Below, piece after piece: positions 47,134 to 55,160 of a stretch of 63,863 bases of DNA. The DNA comes from Pseudoalteromonas sp. G4 (GTDB lineage: Bacteria; Pseudomonadota; Gammaproteobacteria; Enterobacterales; Alteromonadaceae): contig NZ_JAPEHW010000014.1 of assembly GCF_028875915.1 (NCBI RefSeq), forward strand, positions 1 through 63,863, read 5' to 3'. How positions within the stretch are numbered: the stretch's first letter is position 1; every line of letters starts with the position of its first letter. Made by a program: the position numbers and the translations under genes. The notes beneath the pieces were generated by a model. It was not told the origin of the DNA, did no database searches, and worked only from the letters and a program-made list of their open reading frames with translations.

Positions 47134-47820
47134 TTAACCTTGAGCGATTTCGACAACGTCGCTTAAATTAATCGAGCCTGCGCCAGTATTAAGTACTAGC
47201 CCATGCGTACCTTTTAAACTTACGCTTGATATATTTAAAAACGCCCCTGTTGGGAAGCTCATATATTCACCGTCCGCCACACGACCTTCTGCAGTCATCG
47301 CATAATTGCCAGGTGGCAATGAATTTCCGCTCTCGTCTTTGCCATCCCATTCAAACTTAACTGCTCCTGCAGCGTTTGAACCAATGTCTAGGGTACGAAC
47401 TACTTCGCCAGCTTCATTCTTAATTTTTACTGTGACATCATGAGCAGCTGTATCAAGTGCAACACTGCCTTTGGAAGGCTTACCATCACTCAGTTCCAAT
47501 ACTGTAGAAGGTACTAAAGCATCTTTACCGACAAGGGTTGATGCCTGAAGCGCTGAGTTTGATGTCATCGAAGATGCAAAGCTTTCAAAATTTGCATTCA
47601 ATTGACTAATACCATCAGCCATTGAAAAGCTTGTCATTTGCGCAATCATTTGATCATTATCTGCAGGCTTTGTCGGATCTTGATAAGATAATTGCTGTGT
47701 CAGCAATGCAAAAAAGTCTGACTGAGTTAGCTGGTCATTATTATTCGGGTCTGGCACTCCCGAAGGTGTTTGCCATTTTAATGAGTCGATATAGCTATCA
47801 TTAGATACATTAGTTGTCAT
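47134..47820 (-). CDS. flgD: Flagellar hook assembly scaffold FlgD
   Basis: 228 aa from the ATG at 47818-47820 (the SD GGGG is 8 nt upstream; an ATG two codons earlier is too close to it). The N-terminal FlgD motif (LTQSDFFALLTQQLSYQDPTKPADNDQMIAQMTSFSMADGISQL) is diagnostic. The C-terminus is a fibronectin/tudor-like domain (EAGEVVRTLDIGSNAAGAVKFEWDGKDESGNSLPPGNYAMTAEGR). It caps the growing hook. Confidence 0.95.
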   Translation of the reverse strand: MTTNVSNDSYIDSLKWQTPSGVPDPNNNDQLTQSDFFALLTQQLSYQDPTKPADNDQMIAQMTSFSMADGISQLNANFESFASSMTSNSALQASTLVGKDALVPSTVLELSDGKPSKGSVALDTAAHDVTVKIKNEAGEVVRTLDIGSNAAGAVKFEWDGKDESGNSLPPGNYAMTAEGRVADGEYMSFPTGAFLNISSVSLKGTHGLVLNTGAGSINLSDVVEIAQG

Positions 47821-47832
47821 CGTCATCCCCTA

Positions 47833-48255
47833 CTAGTTCTGACCCATACGCAATGTACGAGACAACATTTGCTTTGCGGCGTCTGCTACTTGAACATTGG
47901 TTTGATAATTTCGTGAAGCAGAGATCATATTTGCCATTTCCTCAACGACATTGACATTTGGCTTATAAATAAAGCCATCTTTGTCAGCTAATGGATGTTC
48001 AGGATTAAACTCTCGTTTAAGTGGCTTATCGCTTTCCACAATACCCAACACTTTTACGCCCACAGCTTCCCCTTGTTGCGCATTAACAGCTTTACTTAGT
48101 TCAGCTGAAAAAATAGGATGCCTTGCACGATATGTTTCATCTGCACTTGAACTTACGGTATTTGCATTTGATAAATTACTGGCTGTCGTATTCAATCGAA
48201 CCGATTGCGCACTCATGCCCGTACCTGAAATATTAAATACGTTGTACAAACTCAT
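47833..48255 (-). CDS. flgC: Proximal rod protein FlgC
   Basis: 140 aa. Rod signature MSLYNVFNISGTGMSAQSVRLNTTASNLSNANTV and the C-terminal helix NVNVVEEMANMISASRNYQTNVQVADAAKQMLSRTLRMGQN. Two nucleotides after flgB, so the pair is coupled. Confidence 0.96.
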   Translation of the reverse strand: MSLYNVFNISGTGMSAQSVRLNTTASNLSNANTVSSSADETYRARHPIFSAELSKAVNAQQGEAVGVKVLGIVESDKPLKREFNPEHPLADKDGFIYKPNVNVVEEMANMISASRNYQTNVQVADAAKQMLSRTLRMGQN

Positions 48256-48257
48256 AA

Positions 48258-48662
48258 TTATGCTCCTTGACCGCCAATTGCTTTTTTCAAGCCCTTAAAC
48301 TTGCCACCTAGAAAATTAATACTCGCTTGGTATTCCATTGCATTTTGAACATATTTACCTCGTTCAAGTTGCATATCTACCGTGTTGCCATCACCTGTGT
48401 CAGGTTGGTTTGGTACACGGTATAGCGTGTTACTTTCTAAACTGTTAATTGATAAATCGAAGTGTTTTTCGTGAGTGGTTACAAGGCGCTTAGATTGACT
48501 CGATTTAGCCTGTTCAAGAGCTTTTGAAAAATCAATGTCGCGCGCTTTGTAGTTAGGCGTATCTGCATTAGCAATATTAGTTGCTAACACCTCTGCTCTT
48601 TGAGAACGAGCAAGTGTTGCTTGCGGATGTATACCTAATGCTCTGTCAAAACTGATAGCCAT
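48258..48662 (-). CDS. flgB: Proximal rod protein FlgB
   Basis: 134 aa. MAISFDRALGIHPQATLARSQRAEVLATNIANADTPNYKARDIDFSKALE is the FlgB signature; C-terminus DMQLERGKYVQNAMEYQASINFLGGKFKGLKKAIGGQGA. First gene of flgBCDE. Its SD (GGAGAAG) and start codon lie inside a 14-bp inverted repeat, and a sigma-54 promoter is placed so its transcript would begin inside the upstream arm. Confidence 0.96.
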   Translation of the reverse strand: MAISFDRALGIHPQATLARSQRAEVLATNIANADTPNYKARDIDFSKALEQAKSSQSKRLVTTHEKHFDLSINSLESNTLYRVPNQPDTGDGNTVDMQLERGKYVQNAMEYQASINFLGGKFKGLKKAIGGQGA

Positions 48663-48696
48663 AACTTCTCCAAAAAAGTGACTTTGGAGAAGTTAT
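48661..48696 (-). promoter_or_regulatory. 14-bp inverted repeat enclosing the flgB SD and start codon
   Basis: ATAACTTCTCCAAA at 48661-48674 and its exact complement TTTGGAGAAGTTAT at 48683-48696, with an 8-nt loop. Read on the minus strand, the 3' arm contains GGAGAAGTT directly before ATG, and the 5' arm contains the complementary CTTCTCC. In RNA that includes both arms, the flgB ribosome binding site and first two start-codon bases would be base-paired. The stem has no U-run after it, so it is not a standard terminator. Confidence 0.8.
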
Positions 48697-48712
48697 GCAA
48701 TTAGTAAGCCAG
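48696..48712 (-). promoter_or_regulatory. Sigma-54 promoter of flgBCDE
   Basis: Minus strand CTGGCTTACTAATTGCA, GG-N10-GC (GC at 48697-48698, GG at 48709-48710 in plus coordinates). Predicted +1 near 48685, about 23 nt before the flgB ATG, inside the 5' arm of the flgB hairpin. The -24 T and -12 TTGCA match consensus. Confidence 0.85.
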
Positions 48713-48727
48713 CACTAGTTCGTGGTG

Positions 48728-49552
48728 TTATTTTTTTTGATAAATGATGCCAGGGTTACAGCGGATCATTTCAAAATCATCGCTCAGCCCAGTCATAGAT
48801 TCAGATGCACCTAAAAATAAATATCCTTTTGGATTAAGTGCTTGGTGGAATTGCTTGATGATCTTAGCTTTCACTTCAGGTGAAAAATAAATTAATACGT
48901 TACGACAAAAAATGATTTCAAATTTTCCCATCAAGGCATAGGAATCGAGTAAGTTTAAATGGCGAAAATTGACCATTCGCTTGATATCATCATTCACTCT
49001 TGCCATGCCATGACCCGAATCGGTGAAAAACTTACGTCTTCGCTCTGGTGAAAGCCCGCGAGCTAATGCCAAGGAGTCATATTCAGCATTTTTACAAATA
49101 TCGAGCATAGTATTTGAGATATCTGTCCCTACAATATTTACTCCAGCTAAAGCACCGGGTTTCATCTGCTTATATTCAGCCGCACTCATTGCAATTGAAT
49201 AAGGTTCTTGACCAGAAGAACTTGCCGCCGACCAAATTTTAATAGGTCTTCTTAACTCTGCTAATTCTGGGAATAATTTGTTTTTCAATAACTCAAAGGG
49301 ATAAGTGTCTCTAAACCATAACGTTTCATTCGTTGTCATTGCGTCAACAACAGCTGCACGTAATTGCCGCTCTCGTGGACTCAATGTTTTAGTAACTAAT
49401 TCAGATAAAGAACCAACTTCAAAACGCGCCATTAATGGTGCTAAACGACTTTTTACTAAGTACTGTTTGTTGTCACCAAGTACAATACCGCATTGCTGCT
49501 CTAAGAAACTTCTAAACTGTTGATAATCTTTATCATCTAAGCTTTTGTTCAA
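48728..49552 (-). CDS. cheR: Chemotaxis protein methyltransferase CheR
   Basis: 274 aa. N-terminal all-alpha domain (YQQFRSFLEQQCGIVLGDNKQYLVKSRLAPLM) and SAM-binding C-terminal domain with IKIWSAASSSGQEPYSIAMS, GVNIVGTDISNTMLDICKNA and FEIIFCRNVLIYFSPEVK. Methylates glutamates on chemoreceptors. It is 17 nt after cheV on the same strand, so cheV-cheR form one unit ahead of flgB. Confidence 0.95.
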   Translation of the reverse strand: MNKSLDDKDYQQFRSFLEQQCGIVLGDNKQYLVKSRLAPLMARFEVGSLSELVTKTLSPRERQLRAAVVDAMTTNETLWFRDTYPFELLKNKLFPELAELRRPIKIWSAASSSGQEPYSIAMSAAEYKQMKPGALAGVNIVGTDISNTMLDICKNAEYDSLALARGLSPERRRKFFTDSGHGMARVNDDIKRMVNFRHLNLLDSYALMGKFEIIFCRNVLIYFSPEVKAKIIKQFHQALNPKGYLFLGASESMTGLSDDFEMIRCNPGIIYQKK

Positions 49553-49569
49553 ATTTATTACTCGCTGGT

Positions 49570-50502
49570 TTAATCTTCATGAACCCACTTTTTAACCGCA
49601 GTTGCCAATTCGTCTGGGTTAAACTTCGCAATAAAATCGTCAGCACCTACCTTTTCAACCATTGCTTGGTTAAACACACCACTTAACGATGTGTGTAAAA
49701 TCACATGCAGTGGTGCTGTTCGAGGGTCTGCTTTTAATTCTGCTGTTAGCGTGTAACCGTCCATTTCAGGCATTTCAACATCTGAAATTAATAATGCTAC
49801 TCGTTCAGTTATGACATTCTGACAGTCTTTTTCGGCAATTTCTTTCAGCCTGATCAATGCTTCGCGCCCATTTTTTGCAACTTCAGTTTGCACACCAAGA
49901 GGTTCAAGGGCTCTCTTTACTTGGTTTCTTGCAACAGTTGAATCATCCGCAATGAAAACAATACGCTCACCCAAGTCTTTTTGCATCTCACCATCAGCAA
50001 GTAGATCTTGACTCACTTCCGTATTTACCGGGCAGATTTCATTGAGAATTTTCTCAACATCTAAAATTTCAACTAACTCTTTTTCAATTTCAGTTACCGC
50101 TGTTAAATATGAGTATCTGCCAGAACCTGATGGCGGTGGCATAATTGATTCCCAATTGATATTAACTATGCGTTCAACAGAATCCACCAAAAAACCTTGA
50201 ACAGAGCGGTTATATTCAGTGATGATAATAAAGCAATCTTTAGTATCCTGAATGCCTGGTCCGCCAATCGCAAGTGAAAGGTCAATCACTGAAATGGTTT
50301 GACCGCGAATATGCGCCACTCCTTTGACATAATGATTTGATTTTGGCATTGCAGTTAAGTTAGGACACTGTAAAACTTCACGTACTTTAAATACGTTAAT
50401 ACCAAATCTTTGCCTGCCTTTTAATTTAAACAGCAACAACTCTAATCTATTTTGACCTACGAGCTGCGTTCGCTGATTAACCGAATCTAAAATGCCTGCC
50501 AT
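49570..50502 (-). CDS. cheV: Chemotaxis adaptor CheV (CheW-REC fusion)
   Basis: 310 aa. N-terminal CheW-like domain (about 20-165: LELLLFKLKGRQRFGINVFKVREVLQCPNLTAMPKSNHYVKGVAHIRGQTISVIDLSLAIGG) and C-terminal receiver domain (about 180-305) with phosphoacceptor Asp in LLISDVEMPEMDG and a conserved Lys near the end (ADDFIAKFNPDE). Links receptors to CheA and tunes gain. It diverges from flgA. Confidence 0.95.
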   Translation of the reverse strand: MAGILDSVNQRTQLVGQNRLELLLFKLKGRQRFGINVFKVREVLQCPNLTAMPKSNHYVKGVAHIRGQTISVIDLSLAIGGPGIQDTKDCFIIITEYNRSVQGFLVDSVERIVNINWESIMPPPSGSGRYSYLTAVTEIEKELVEILDVEKILNEICPVNTEVSQDLLADGEMQKDLGERIVFIADDSTVARNQVKRALEPLGVQTEVAKNGREALIRLKEIAEKDCQNVITERVALLISDVEMPEMDGYTLTAELKADPRTAPLHVILHTSLSGVFNQAMVEKVGADDFIAKFNPDELATAVKKWVHED

Positions 50503-50530
50503 TTCAATCTCCTAACTTGAAGCAATGAAA

Positions 50531-50547
50531 GGGTATACTTCTTGCTT
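50531..50547 (+). promoter_or_regulatory. Possible sigma-54 promoter of flgA
   Basis: GGGTATACTTCTTGCTT: GG at 50532-50533 and GC at 50544-50545 with exactly 10 nt between. The -12 half TTGCTT is good; the -24 half lacks the usual TGGCA context. The predicted start near 50557 leaves an 86-nt leader. Confidence 0.4.
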
Positions 50548-50642
50548 CTTTGTTATTGTACTACCGTATAACGGCACTGTGCCATAATTTTGACAGTGTG
50601 AAGTTATACCTTGTTTTACCCATAAAGCATAGTCGAAACATT

Positions 50643-51359
50643 ATGAGTTTGTTTAAAAAAAACCTGTATTTATTCATTTTAATACAAATCGTGCCTCTTG
50701 CTATGACCTCACTCAAAGCAAAAGCATATACTAAGTTAGAGCTACAACAATTAGCGATCGATTTTGTCAGCCAACAAGTGCAAACAAACAGCTCAGAAAT
50801 ATCTAACTCAGAGCTTTCAATTACCGCATTGCCTCTCGATTCACGTATCGAAACGCGTGATTGCGACACACCACTCCAGTTAAGCGCTGCAAACCCTATA
50901 GATAATAATCGGCAATCTACTATAAAAATTAAGTGTTTAGATCAAAATTCTTGGCAAGTATTCGTTTTTACACGTCAAGTGGAGTTGGTTGAAGTCATTA
51001 CTGCTGCAAAAGGGATCAGCAAAGGCCAAAAAATTACACCCCAACATCTCGCGACCAAAAAAGTAGCAAAACATCTTTCACGCTCTAACCAATATAAATC
51101 TAAACAATTTTTAATTGGTGGACGCAGTAAACGAAATGTTCGCGCTGGCCATTCTATTAACTACAATTACATATGCAATGTCTGCAAAGGTGATAAGGTA
51201 ACTATTATTGCGAGTTTTAAAGGTATGACAATTAAGACCCAAGGTGAAGCACTGGAAGATGGTCGAGTAGGTGACAACATTTCAATTAAAAATGTAAAGT
51301 CGGGCAAGAAAATACAAGCCCAAGTAACCAATGCTCAACAAGTTAAAGTGATTATTTAA
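50643..51359 (+). CDS. flgA: P-ring assembly chaperone FlgA
   Basis: 238 aa from ATG 50643, where the signal peptide begins (MSLFKKNLYLFILIQIVPLAMTSLKAKA); an in-frame extension to 50550 would bury it. SAF-like domain at about 130-185 (LVEVITAAKGISKGQKITPQHLATKKV), then the FlgA C-terminus (AGHSINYNYICNVCKGDKVTIIASFKGMTIKTQGEALEDGRVGDNISIKNVKSGKKIQAQVTNAQQVKVI). Folds FlgI in the periplasm. Upstream of flgMN and divergent from cheV. Confidence 0.94.
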   Translation: MSLFKKNLYLFILIQIVPLAMTSLKAKAYTKLELQQLAIDFVSQQVQTNSSEISNSELSITALPLDSRIETRDCDTPLQLSAANPIDNNRQSTIKIKCLDQNSWQVFVFTRQVELVEVITAAKGISKGQKITPQHLATKKVAKHLSRSNQYKSKQFLIGGRSKRNVRAGHSINYNYICNVCKGDKVTIIASFKGMTIKTQGEALEDGRVGDNISIKNVKSGKKIQAQVTNAQQVKVII

Positions 51360-51430
51360 CACTGTACTAAAAGATAAAATTCAGGTTAAATAATAGGTTA
51401 TAAAATTTAAAAAAATATCCATTTTTTTAT

Positions 51431-51457
51431 TAAAGGTTGTACCTTATATGCCGATAA
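51431..51457 (+). promoter_or_regulatory. Sigma-28 (FliA) promoter of flgM
   Basis: TAAAGGTT, 11 nt, GCCGATAA: the -10 element is perfect consensus and the -35 element has one mismatch. About 33 nt from the -10 to the flgM ATG. It gives the anti-sigma factor gene a FliA-dependent start, the standard negative feedback. Confidence 0.93.
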
Positions 51458-51490
51458 CTAAGATGAGAAATCTTAGTAGAGAGAAATGTC

Positions 51491-51811
51491 ATGGTTAATC
51501 AGATAAATCAAGGCTCAAACAGCCAAGCTAATGTCAGGCTTGAAAGTACCAAGCAACAAGCAACTGAATCAGCAAACAAGCAGGTGCAAGTAAATACTGC
51601 AACAGCAAAAGCAACTAGTGACTCTGTTAGCATCACGCCACAGGCTCAACAGTTGAAAAAGCTTAACGAAAAAGCAGAACAAGCATCTGGTATTGACCAA
51701 AAGAAAGTCAATGAGCTTAAAAAAGCAATTGCTAATGGTGAATACAAAATTGACGCTGAAAAACTTGCTGAAAACATCAATAAGTTAGAATTTAAACTTT
51801 TTGGCCGATAA
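51491..51811 (+). CDS. flgM: Anti-sigma-28 factor FlgM
   Basis: 106 aa. Disordered, Gln/Asn/Thr-rich N-terminus and the FlgM C-terminal helix region (DSVSITPQAQQLKKLNEKAEQASGIDQKKVNELKKAIANGEYKIDAEKLAENINKLEFKLFG). Preceded by an SD (GAGAGAAA). It binds FliA until export after hook completion. Adjacent to flgN by 3 nt. Confidence 0.94.
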   Translation: MVNQINQGSNSQANVRLESTKQQATESANKQVQVNTATAKATSDSVSITPQAQQLKKLNEKAEQASGIDQKKVNELKKAIANGEYKIDAEKLAENINKLEFKLFGR

Positions 51812-51814
51812 CGA

Positions 51815-52228
51815 ATGAATTTAGAACAGATATTATCGCAACAACTAGATGAGCTGAATGAAATGGCTCAACTACTAACACAAGAGCTAGATGCAATTGT
51901 GTCACGCGATCATGAATCACTAATATCTGTTGTGGAAAAAAAAGTAGAATCGCTGCGTTCAATTCAACAGCGAGATCAACATATTGCTAAATTTTTCGAG
52001 CAAGAAGGTACTGATGTTGCAGCTTATCAAGAAATTATAAGTAAAATTAATCAGTCACTTGCAGAATGTAAAAAGCAAAATGATGTGAATCAAGTTGCGG
52101 CAAATCAAAGCCAACTTGCATCGCAAAAGTTAAAAGATATTTTGTTTGGCAAAAACCAATCAGGATACGATAAAACGGGTAAATCTATCTCTCTACCTAA
52201 TCCTATTGCCCGTGGATTAAAAGCTTAA
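51815..52228 (+). CDS. flgN: Flagellar export chaperone FlgN
   Basis: 137 aa, helical throughout (LEQILSQQLDELNEMAQLLTQELDAIVSRDHESLISVVEKKVESLRSIQQRDQHIAKFF), with the FlgN pattern of a long N-terminal coiled coil. FlgN chaperones FlgK and FlgL. Position directly after flgM supports it. Confidence 0.82.
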   Translation: MNLEQILSQQLDELNEMAQLLTQELDAIVSRDHESLISVVEKKVESLRSIQQRDQHIAKFFEQEGTDVAAYQEIISKINQSLAECKKQNDVNQVAANQSQLASQKLKDILFGKNQSGYDKTGKSISLPNPIARGLKA

Positions 52229-52249
52229 GATTTTAAATCTTCTAAAATT

Positions 52250-52285
52250 AAAGTGACCAACAATTAAAAGTAGGTCACTTTTTTT
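52250..52285 (+). terminator. Intrinsic terminator of flgMN
   Basis: Stem AAAGTGACC/GGTCACTTT with a 14-nt loop, followed by a T-run to 52285. It lies 21 nt after the flgN stop; the right arm falls inside the 3' end of the converging flgP gene. Confidence 0.8.
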
Positions 52286-52728
52286 ACGCTTCGTGGTTTT
52301 GTTTGACCAATATAGAGATCATGTACTAGCTTCATATCAAGCTCAACCTCAGTTGCATAGGTATCACCTACAGCATAACTTTTAGTGACTTTAGCACCAC
52401 GCACAACTCCTTGAACCCGAACTTTTAATGTATCATTACTAGCAACCATACCTTGAACATTTGTCTGTGCGTCAACTTTTTGCCCATACACTTGTTCAGC
52501 GAGTTCTCGATAGGCCTCTAGTTTTGAAGCCTTCATTGCCATAATCGCTTTTTGCTCTTCAGTTGCACCTGGTTGTAAACTTATTGGAGCATAACCAACA
52601 GCATGTAATACCGGAAAACTATCAGGTTTTTGATATTCGTATTCAATATGTTTATCAAATAATTGACTACAACCTGCAAGCAATAAAACGCTTGAAATAA
52701 TCGTTGTTTGTAAAAAATGTTTCGTCAT
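52264..52728 (-). CDS. flgP: Flagellar outer-membrane lipoprotein FlgP
   Basis: 154 aa from the ATG at 52726-52728 (SD GGTGAT); an extension to 52818 is unsupported and would bury the signal. Signal MTKHFLQTTIISSVLLLAGC with lipobox LAGC, then the LPP20-like domain (MAMKASKLEAYRELAEQVYGQKVDAQTNVQGMVASNDTLKVRVQGVVRGAKV). In Vibrio and Campylobacter FlgP forms outer-membrane rings of the flagellar motor. It diverges from flgT with a sigma-54 promoter between. Confidence 0.9.
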   Translation of the reverse strand: MTKHFLQTTIISSVLLLAGCSQLFDKHIEYEYQKPDSFPVLHAVGYAPISLQPGATEEQKAIMAMKASKLEAYRELAEQVYGQKVDAQTNVQGMVASNDTLKVRVQGVVRGAKVTKSYAVGDTYATEVELDMKLVHDLYIGQTKPRSVKKVTYF

Positions 52729-52764
52729 GCTTATCACCATCATATAGGTATATACATCTTTTGA

Positions 52765-52781
52765 AGCAATTTTTAAGCCAG
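52765..52781 (-). promoter_or_regulatory. Sigma-54 promoter of flgP
   Basis: Minus strand CTGGCTTAAAAATTGCT: GG-N10-GC (GC at 52766-52767, GG at 52778-52779 in plus coordinates). Predicted start near 52754, 26 nt before the flgP ATG. Confidence 0.82.
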
Positions 52782-52840
52782 TTGAAGTTTGGTATAGAAA
52801 TTGAATGTTAAAGATCACTATTTTTCTAGAGACATTAACT

Positions 52841-53986
52841 ATGCGCTTAATCGCACTGCTGATATTTGTGAGTTTTTCAAGTCATGCTGTTTGGTATGAA
52901 TCGACAGGACAAGCCAAAATTAGAAATGGTGATATTGAGCAAGCAAGATTAATGGCAACCGAAGAGGCCATTCAACAAGCACTTCTTTTTTCTGGTGCCC
53001 AAGTTACTAGCTTACAACAAGTTATCAATGGTATTTGGCAAACGCCAACCACGCAAATATCTTCTCATGGCGCAATCGACCAAATTGAAGTAATTGACGA
53101 ACTCCAGTCATCAGATACATTATCAATCACCTTGCGCTTGGATATTTTAGACGACAGTGAAACCTGTCAAAATTCATCACTCAAAAAGAACATTGCAATT
53201 ACCAGAGCCGGTTTTAAATTTCCTGAGCAAGCGACCTACGGCCAAATTTTTGAACTGCCAAAAGCCTACAGCAACAAATTAGTTAACCATTTAAATCAAT
53301 TCAGTCATTTGTTTAACACAAAACCAGATATTAACCGTAAATTAAATACAACATCGTTATTCACAGCACATCATGATGCAAATTCGAGCGCACTTATTCA
53401 ACAAATTGCAGATCAAAATAACAGTCAGTTTGTTTGGGTTTCTCAAATAGACGATGTTTCACTAGGTGAGCAACAAAGTTCATCACTTTCTTTTTGGCAA
53501 GATAAAGCGTTTGAGCGCTTTTTTAGTTTAAATACTGCTTTATATAACGGCCTTACAGGTGAATTAATGACGCAAAAGCGTTACGACAGCTTTGCAACGT
53601 GGCAGACTAAAAAAACAGCCCGTATTGATGTAAATAGTGAGAAATTTTGGACCATGCCCTATGGCCAAGAAATCACAGATATTAATTTAAAACTAGGCCA
53701 AGATTTAGCAAGCTACCTTGCCTGCGTACCAGCTCAAGCGCGTATTCTTAATATAGATCACGACACCATTATTATTAGTTTAGGCGCCGAAAATAACCTA
53801 GTGAAAGGGCAAAAGTTACAGGTTGCATTGCGCAAAGGGTTTAATCAAAAGCAGTTAATCATTGACACTGATTACCAACTTCGCGTTACACAGGTCAATC
53901 AAAACACAGCCATAGCGCAGGTGATTGGCGATAAGCTATTAGCCAACGTTCAATTAGGTGACTTAGTCACATTAGCAAGCTTCTAA
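52841..53986 (+). CDS. flgT: Flagellar H-ring assembly protein FlgT
   Basis: 381 aa from ATG 52841, which starts the signal peptide (MRLIALLIFVSFSSHAVWYESTG). FlgT N-terminal domain (GQAKIRNGDIEQARLMATEEAIQQALLFSGAQVTSLQQVINGIWQ) and the middle domain are intact. The C-terminal domain reads ARILNIDHDTIIISLGAENNLVKGQKLQVALRKGF. In Vibrio, FlgT is required for the H ring of the polar flagellar basal body. No terminator was seen downstream. Confidence 0.92.
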   Translation: MRLIALLIFVSFSSHAVWYESTGQAKIRNGDIEQARLMATEEAIQQALLFSGAQVTSLQQVINGIWQTPTTQISSHGAIDQIEVIDELQSSDTLSITLRLDILDDSETCQNSSLKKNIAITRAGFKFPEQATYGQIFELPKAYSNKLVNHLNQFSHLFNTKPDINRKLNTTSLFTAHHDANSSALIQQIADQNNSQFVWVSQIDDVSLGEQQSSSLSFWQDKAFERFFSLNTALYNGLTGELMTQKRYDSFATWQTKKTARIDVNSEKFWTMPYGQEITDINLKLGQDLASYLACVPAQARILNIDHDTIIISLGAENNLVKGQKLQVALRKGFNQKQLIIDTDYQLRVTQVNQNTAIAQVIGDKLLANVQLGDLVTLASF

Positions 53987-54375
53987 TTGAACCATGGACT
54001 CATTTTTATAATGACTCAGTTGAAAAATTAAATCGCCTTAATCAAAGATAGTCAGAGTAAACTTTTGAAATGAGGCACTTTCAGTGCAAAGAAGAGCGAC
54101 TTTTATCTTAACTCAAAGGGCTGTCGCTATTGGTTCCGCCAACTGCACTGATTGCTCACATATAGCACAAATAAGCCACTTACATGTCTCTTTGCTATCA
54201 AAATAAAGATACTAGTGCGGAACATACCTATTTAAATAAGAGTCATTAATTTCCTGCAAGAATACGCGCATTCAAGCTTAATAACATATTCAATTCAGTA
54301 AGCTGTTAGATAAGTAGAGCAGTAACGTTAACACATATACTGTTAGCAAATCATAGAGGTAATTTAAGGATTTAA
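53987..54375. other. Gene-free stretch between flgT and tRNA-Arg
   Basis: 389 nt without a supported frame. I see no strong hairpin, sigma-54 or sigma-28 motif or repeat, other than a short GCACTTTCAGTGC palindrome near 54073-54085. Confidence 0.5.
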
Positions 54376-54452
54376 TGGCGTTCCCGGCAGGAGTCGAACC
54401 TGCGACCCTTCGCTTAGGAGGCGAATGCTCTATCCTACTGAGCTACGGGAAC
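54376..54452 (-). tRNA. tRNA-Arg (CCT anticodon)
   Basis: 77 nt with the CCA encoded. Minus-strand reading: acceptor GTTCCCG pairs with CGGGAAC, D-arm GCTC...GAGC, anticodon stem TTCGC/GCGAA around the loop CTCCTAA, T-arm GCAGG TTCGACT CCTGC, discriminator G then CCA. Anticodon CCT reads AGG, a rare Arg codon. It lies alone between flgT and the flgO genes. Confidence 0.95.
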
Positions 54453-54532
54453 ATGTTGAAACAAAAAAACTATTAATAACTTAGAAGAATGGGGTGAATA
54501 AAACTCAGATTTAATATAAACCTGTTTGTATG

Positions 54533-55150
54533 TCAGTTATCAAAAGCCACACTATACGGAATGATGTATTTAGCACTTGCTAAAATACTTTGATTTTCTA
54601 AACTGGTAATTCTTGAATTAATCACAACACCATTTTCTTTATATAACAAAGTACCACTTAAAACAGCGTTAATATGTCCTTTCGTATTTAACTGCATAAC
54701 ATCTCTTGAATAACTATAGTCTCCCCCACTATCAATTCTCACCATTGGCATCACTTTATGATCAACAATATTTAGACCAAAAGCTTGAACTTCTGTAATC
54801 ATAGATTCAGCTAACTGATTGCCTAAATTTAGACCAAAAGCTTGAACTTCTGTAATCATAGATTCAGCTAACTGATTGCCTAAACGACTTGCTGTTTGCA
54901 GTGACCCATCAAGATCAACAAAAGAAGCCACTGCTAGCCTAATTGTTTCTGGCTCAGCTGCTAAATTTTCCATTAATTTTATAGCTAACTGTTCAACATA
55001 TTCATCTAACAGATAATCATTAATTGGGTAAACACGATAAGAAGGATGATAAGTTTCCGCTTCACTTATAACAGGCTCGATAGATTGCTGTTGTGTTTTA
55101 CTCGCACAACCTGTAAGAAGAATGGCTGATACAATAATTGATAATTTCAT
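54533..55150 (-). CDS. FlgO-family lipoprotein, third copy, with internal duplication
   Basis: 205 aa from the ATG at 55148-55150, which has GAGGTGATT upstream. Signal MKLSIIVSAILLTGC, lipobox LTGC. FlgO domain: IRLAVASFVDLDGSLQTASRLGNQLAESMITEVQAFGL... DYSYSRDVMQLNTKGHINAVLSGTLLYKENGVVINSRITSLENQ. A 19-residue unit (LGNQLAESMITEVQAFGLN) occurs twice in tandem, encoded by a perfect 57-bp repeat absent from its two paralogues. Last of three flgO-like genes, 10 nt after the second. Confidence 0.88.
   Translation of the reverse strand: MKLSIIVSAILLTGCASKTQQQSIEPVISEAETYHPSYRVYPINDYLLDEYVEQLAIKLMENLAAEPETIRLAVASFVDLDGSLQTASRLGNQLAESMITEVQAFGLNLGNQLAESMITEVQAFGLNIVDHKVMPMVRIDSGGDYSYSRDVMQLNTKGHINAVLSGTLLYKENGVVINSRITSLENQSILASAKYIIPYSVAFDN
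54770..54883 (-). repeat. Perfect 57-bp tandem duplication inside the third flgO
   Basis: Unit 1 at 54770-54826 and unit 2 at 54827-54883 are identical base for base. The length is a multiple of three, so the frame is kept and 19 residues are added. Exact identity implies a recent event, such as replication slippage, or an assembly artefact. Confidence 0.95.
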
Positions 55151-55160
55151 AATCACCTCA

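Noticed and set aside
48661..48696. Ordinary cheR terminator
   Set aside because: The stem extends into the flgB start codon and has no U-run after it, so it does not match an intrinsic terminator; treated as a leader structure instead.
54073..54085. GCACTTTCAGTGC palindrome as a terminator or operator
   Set aside because: Five base pairs with no U-run, not near a gene boundary; too weak to call.
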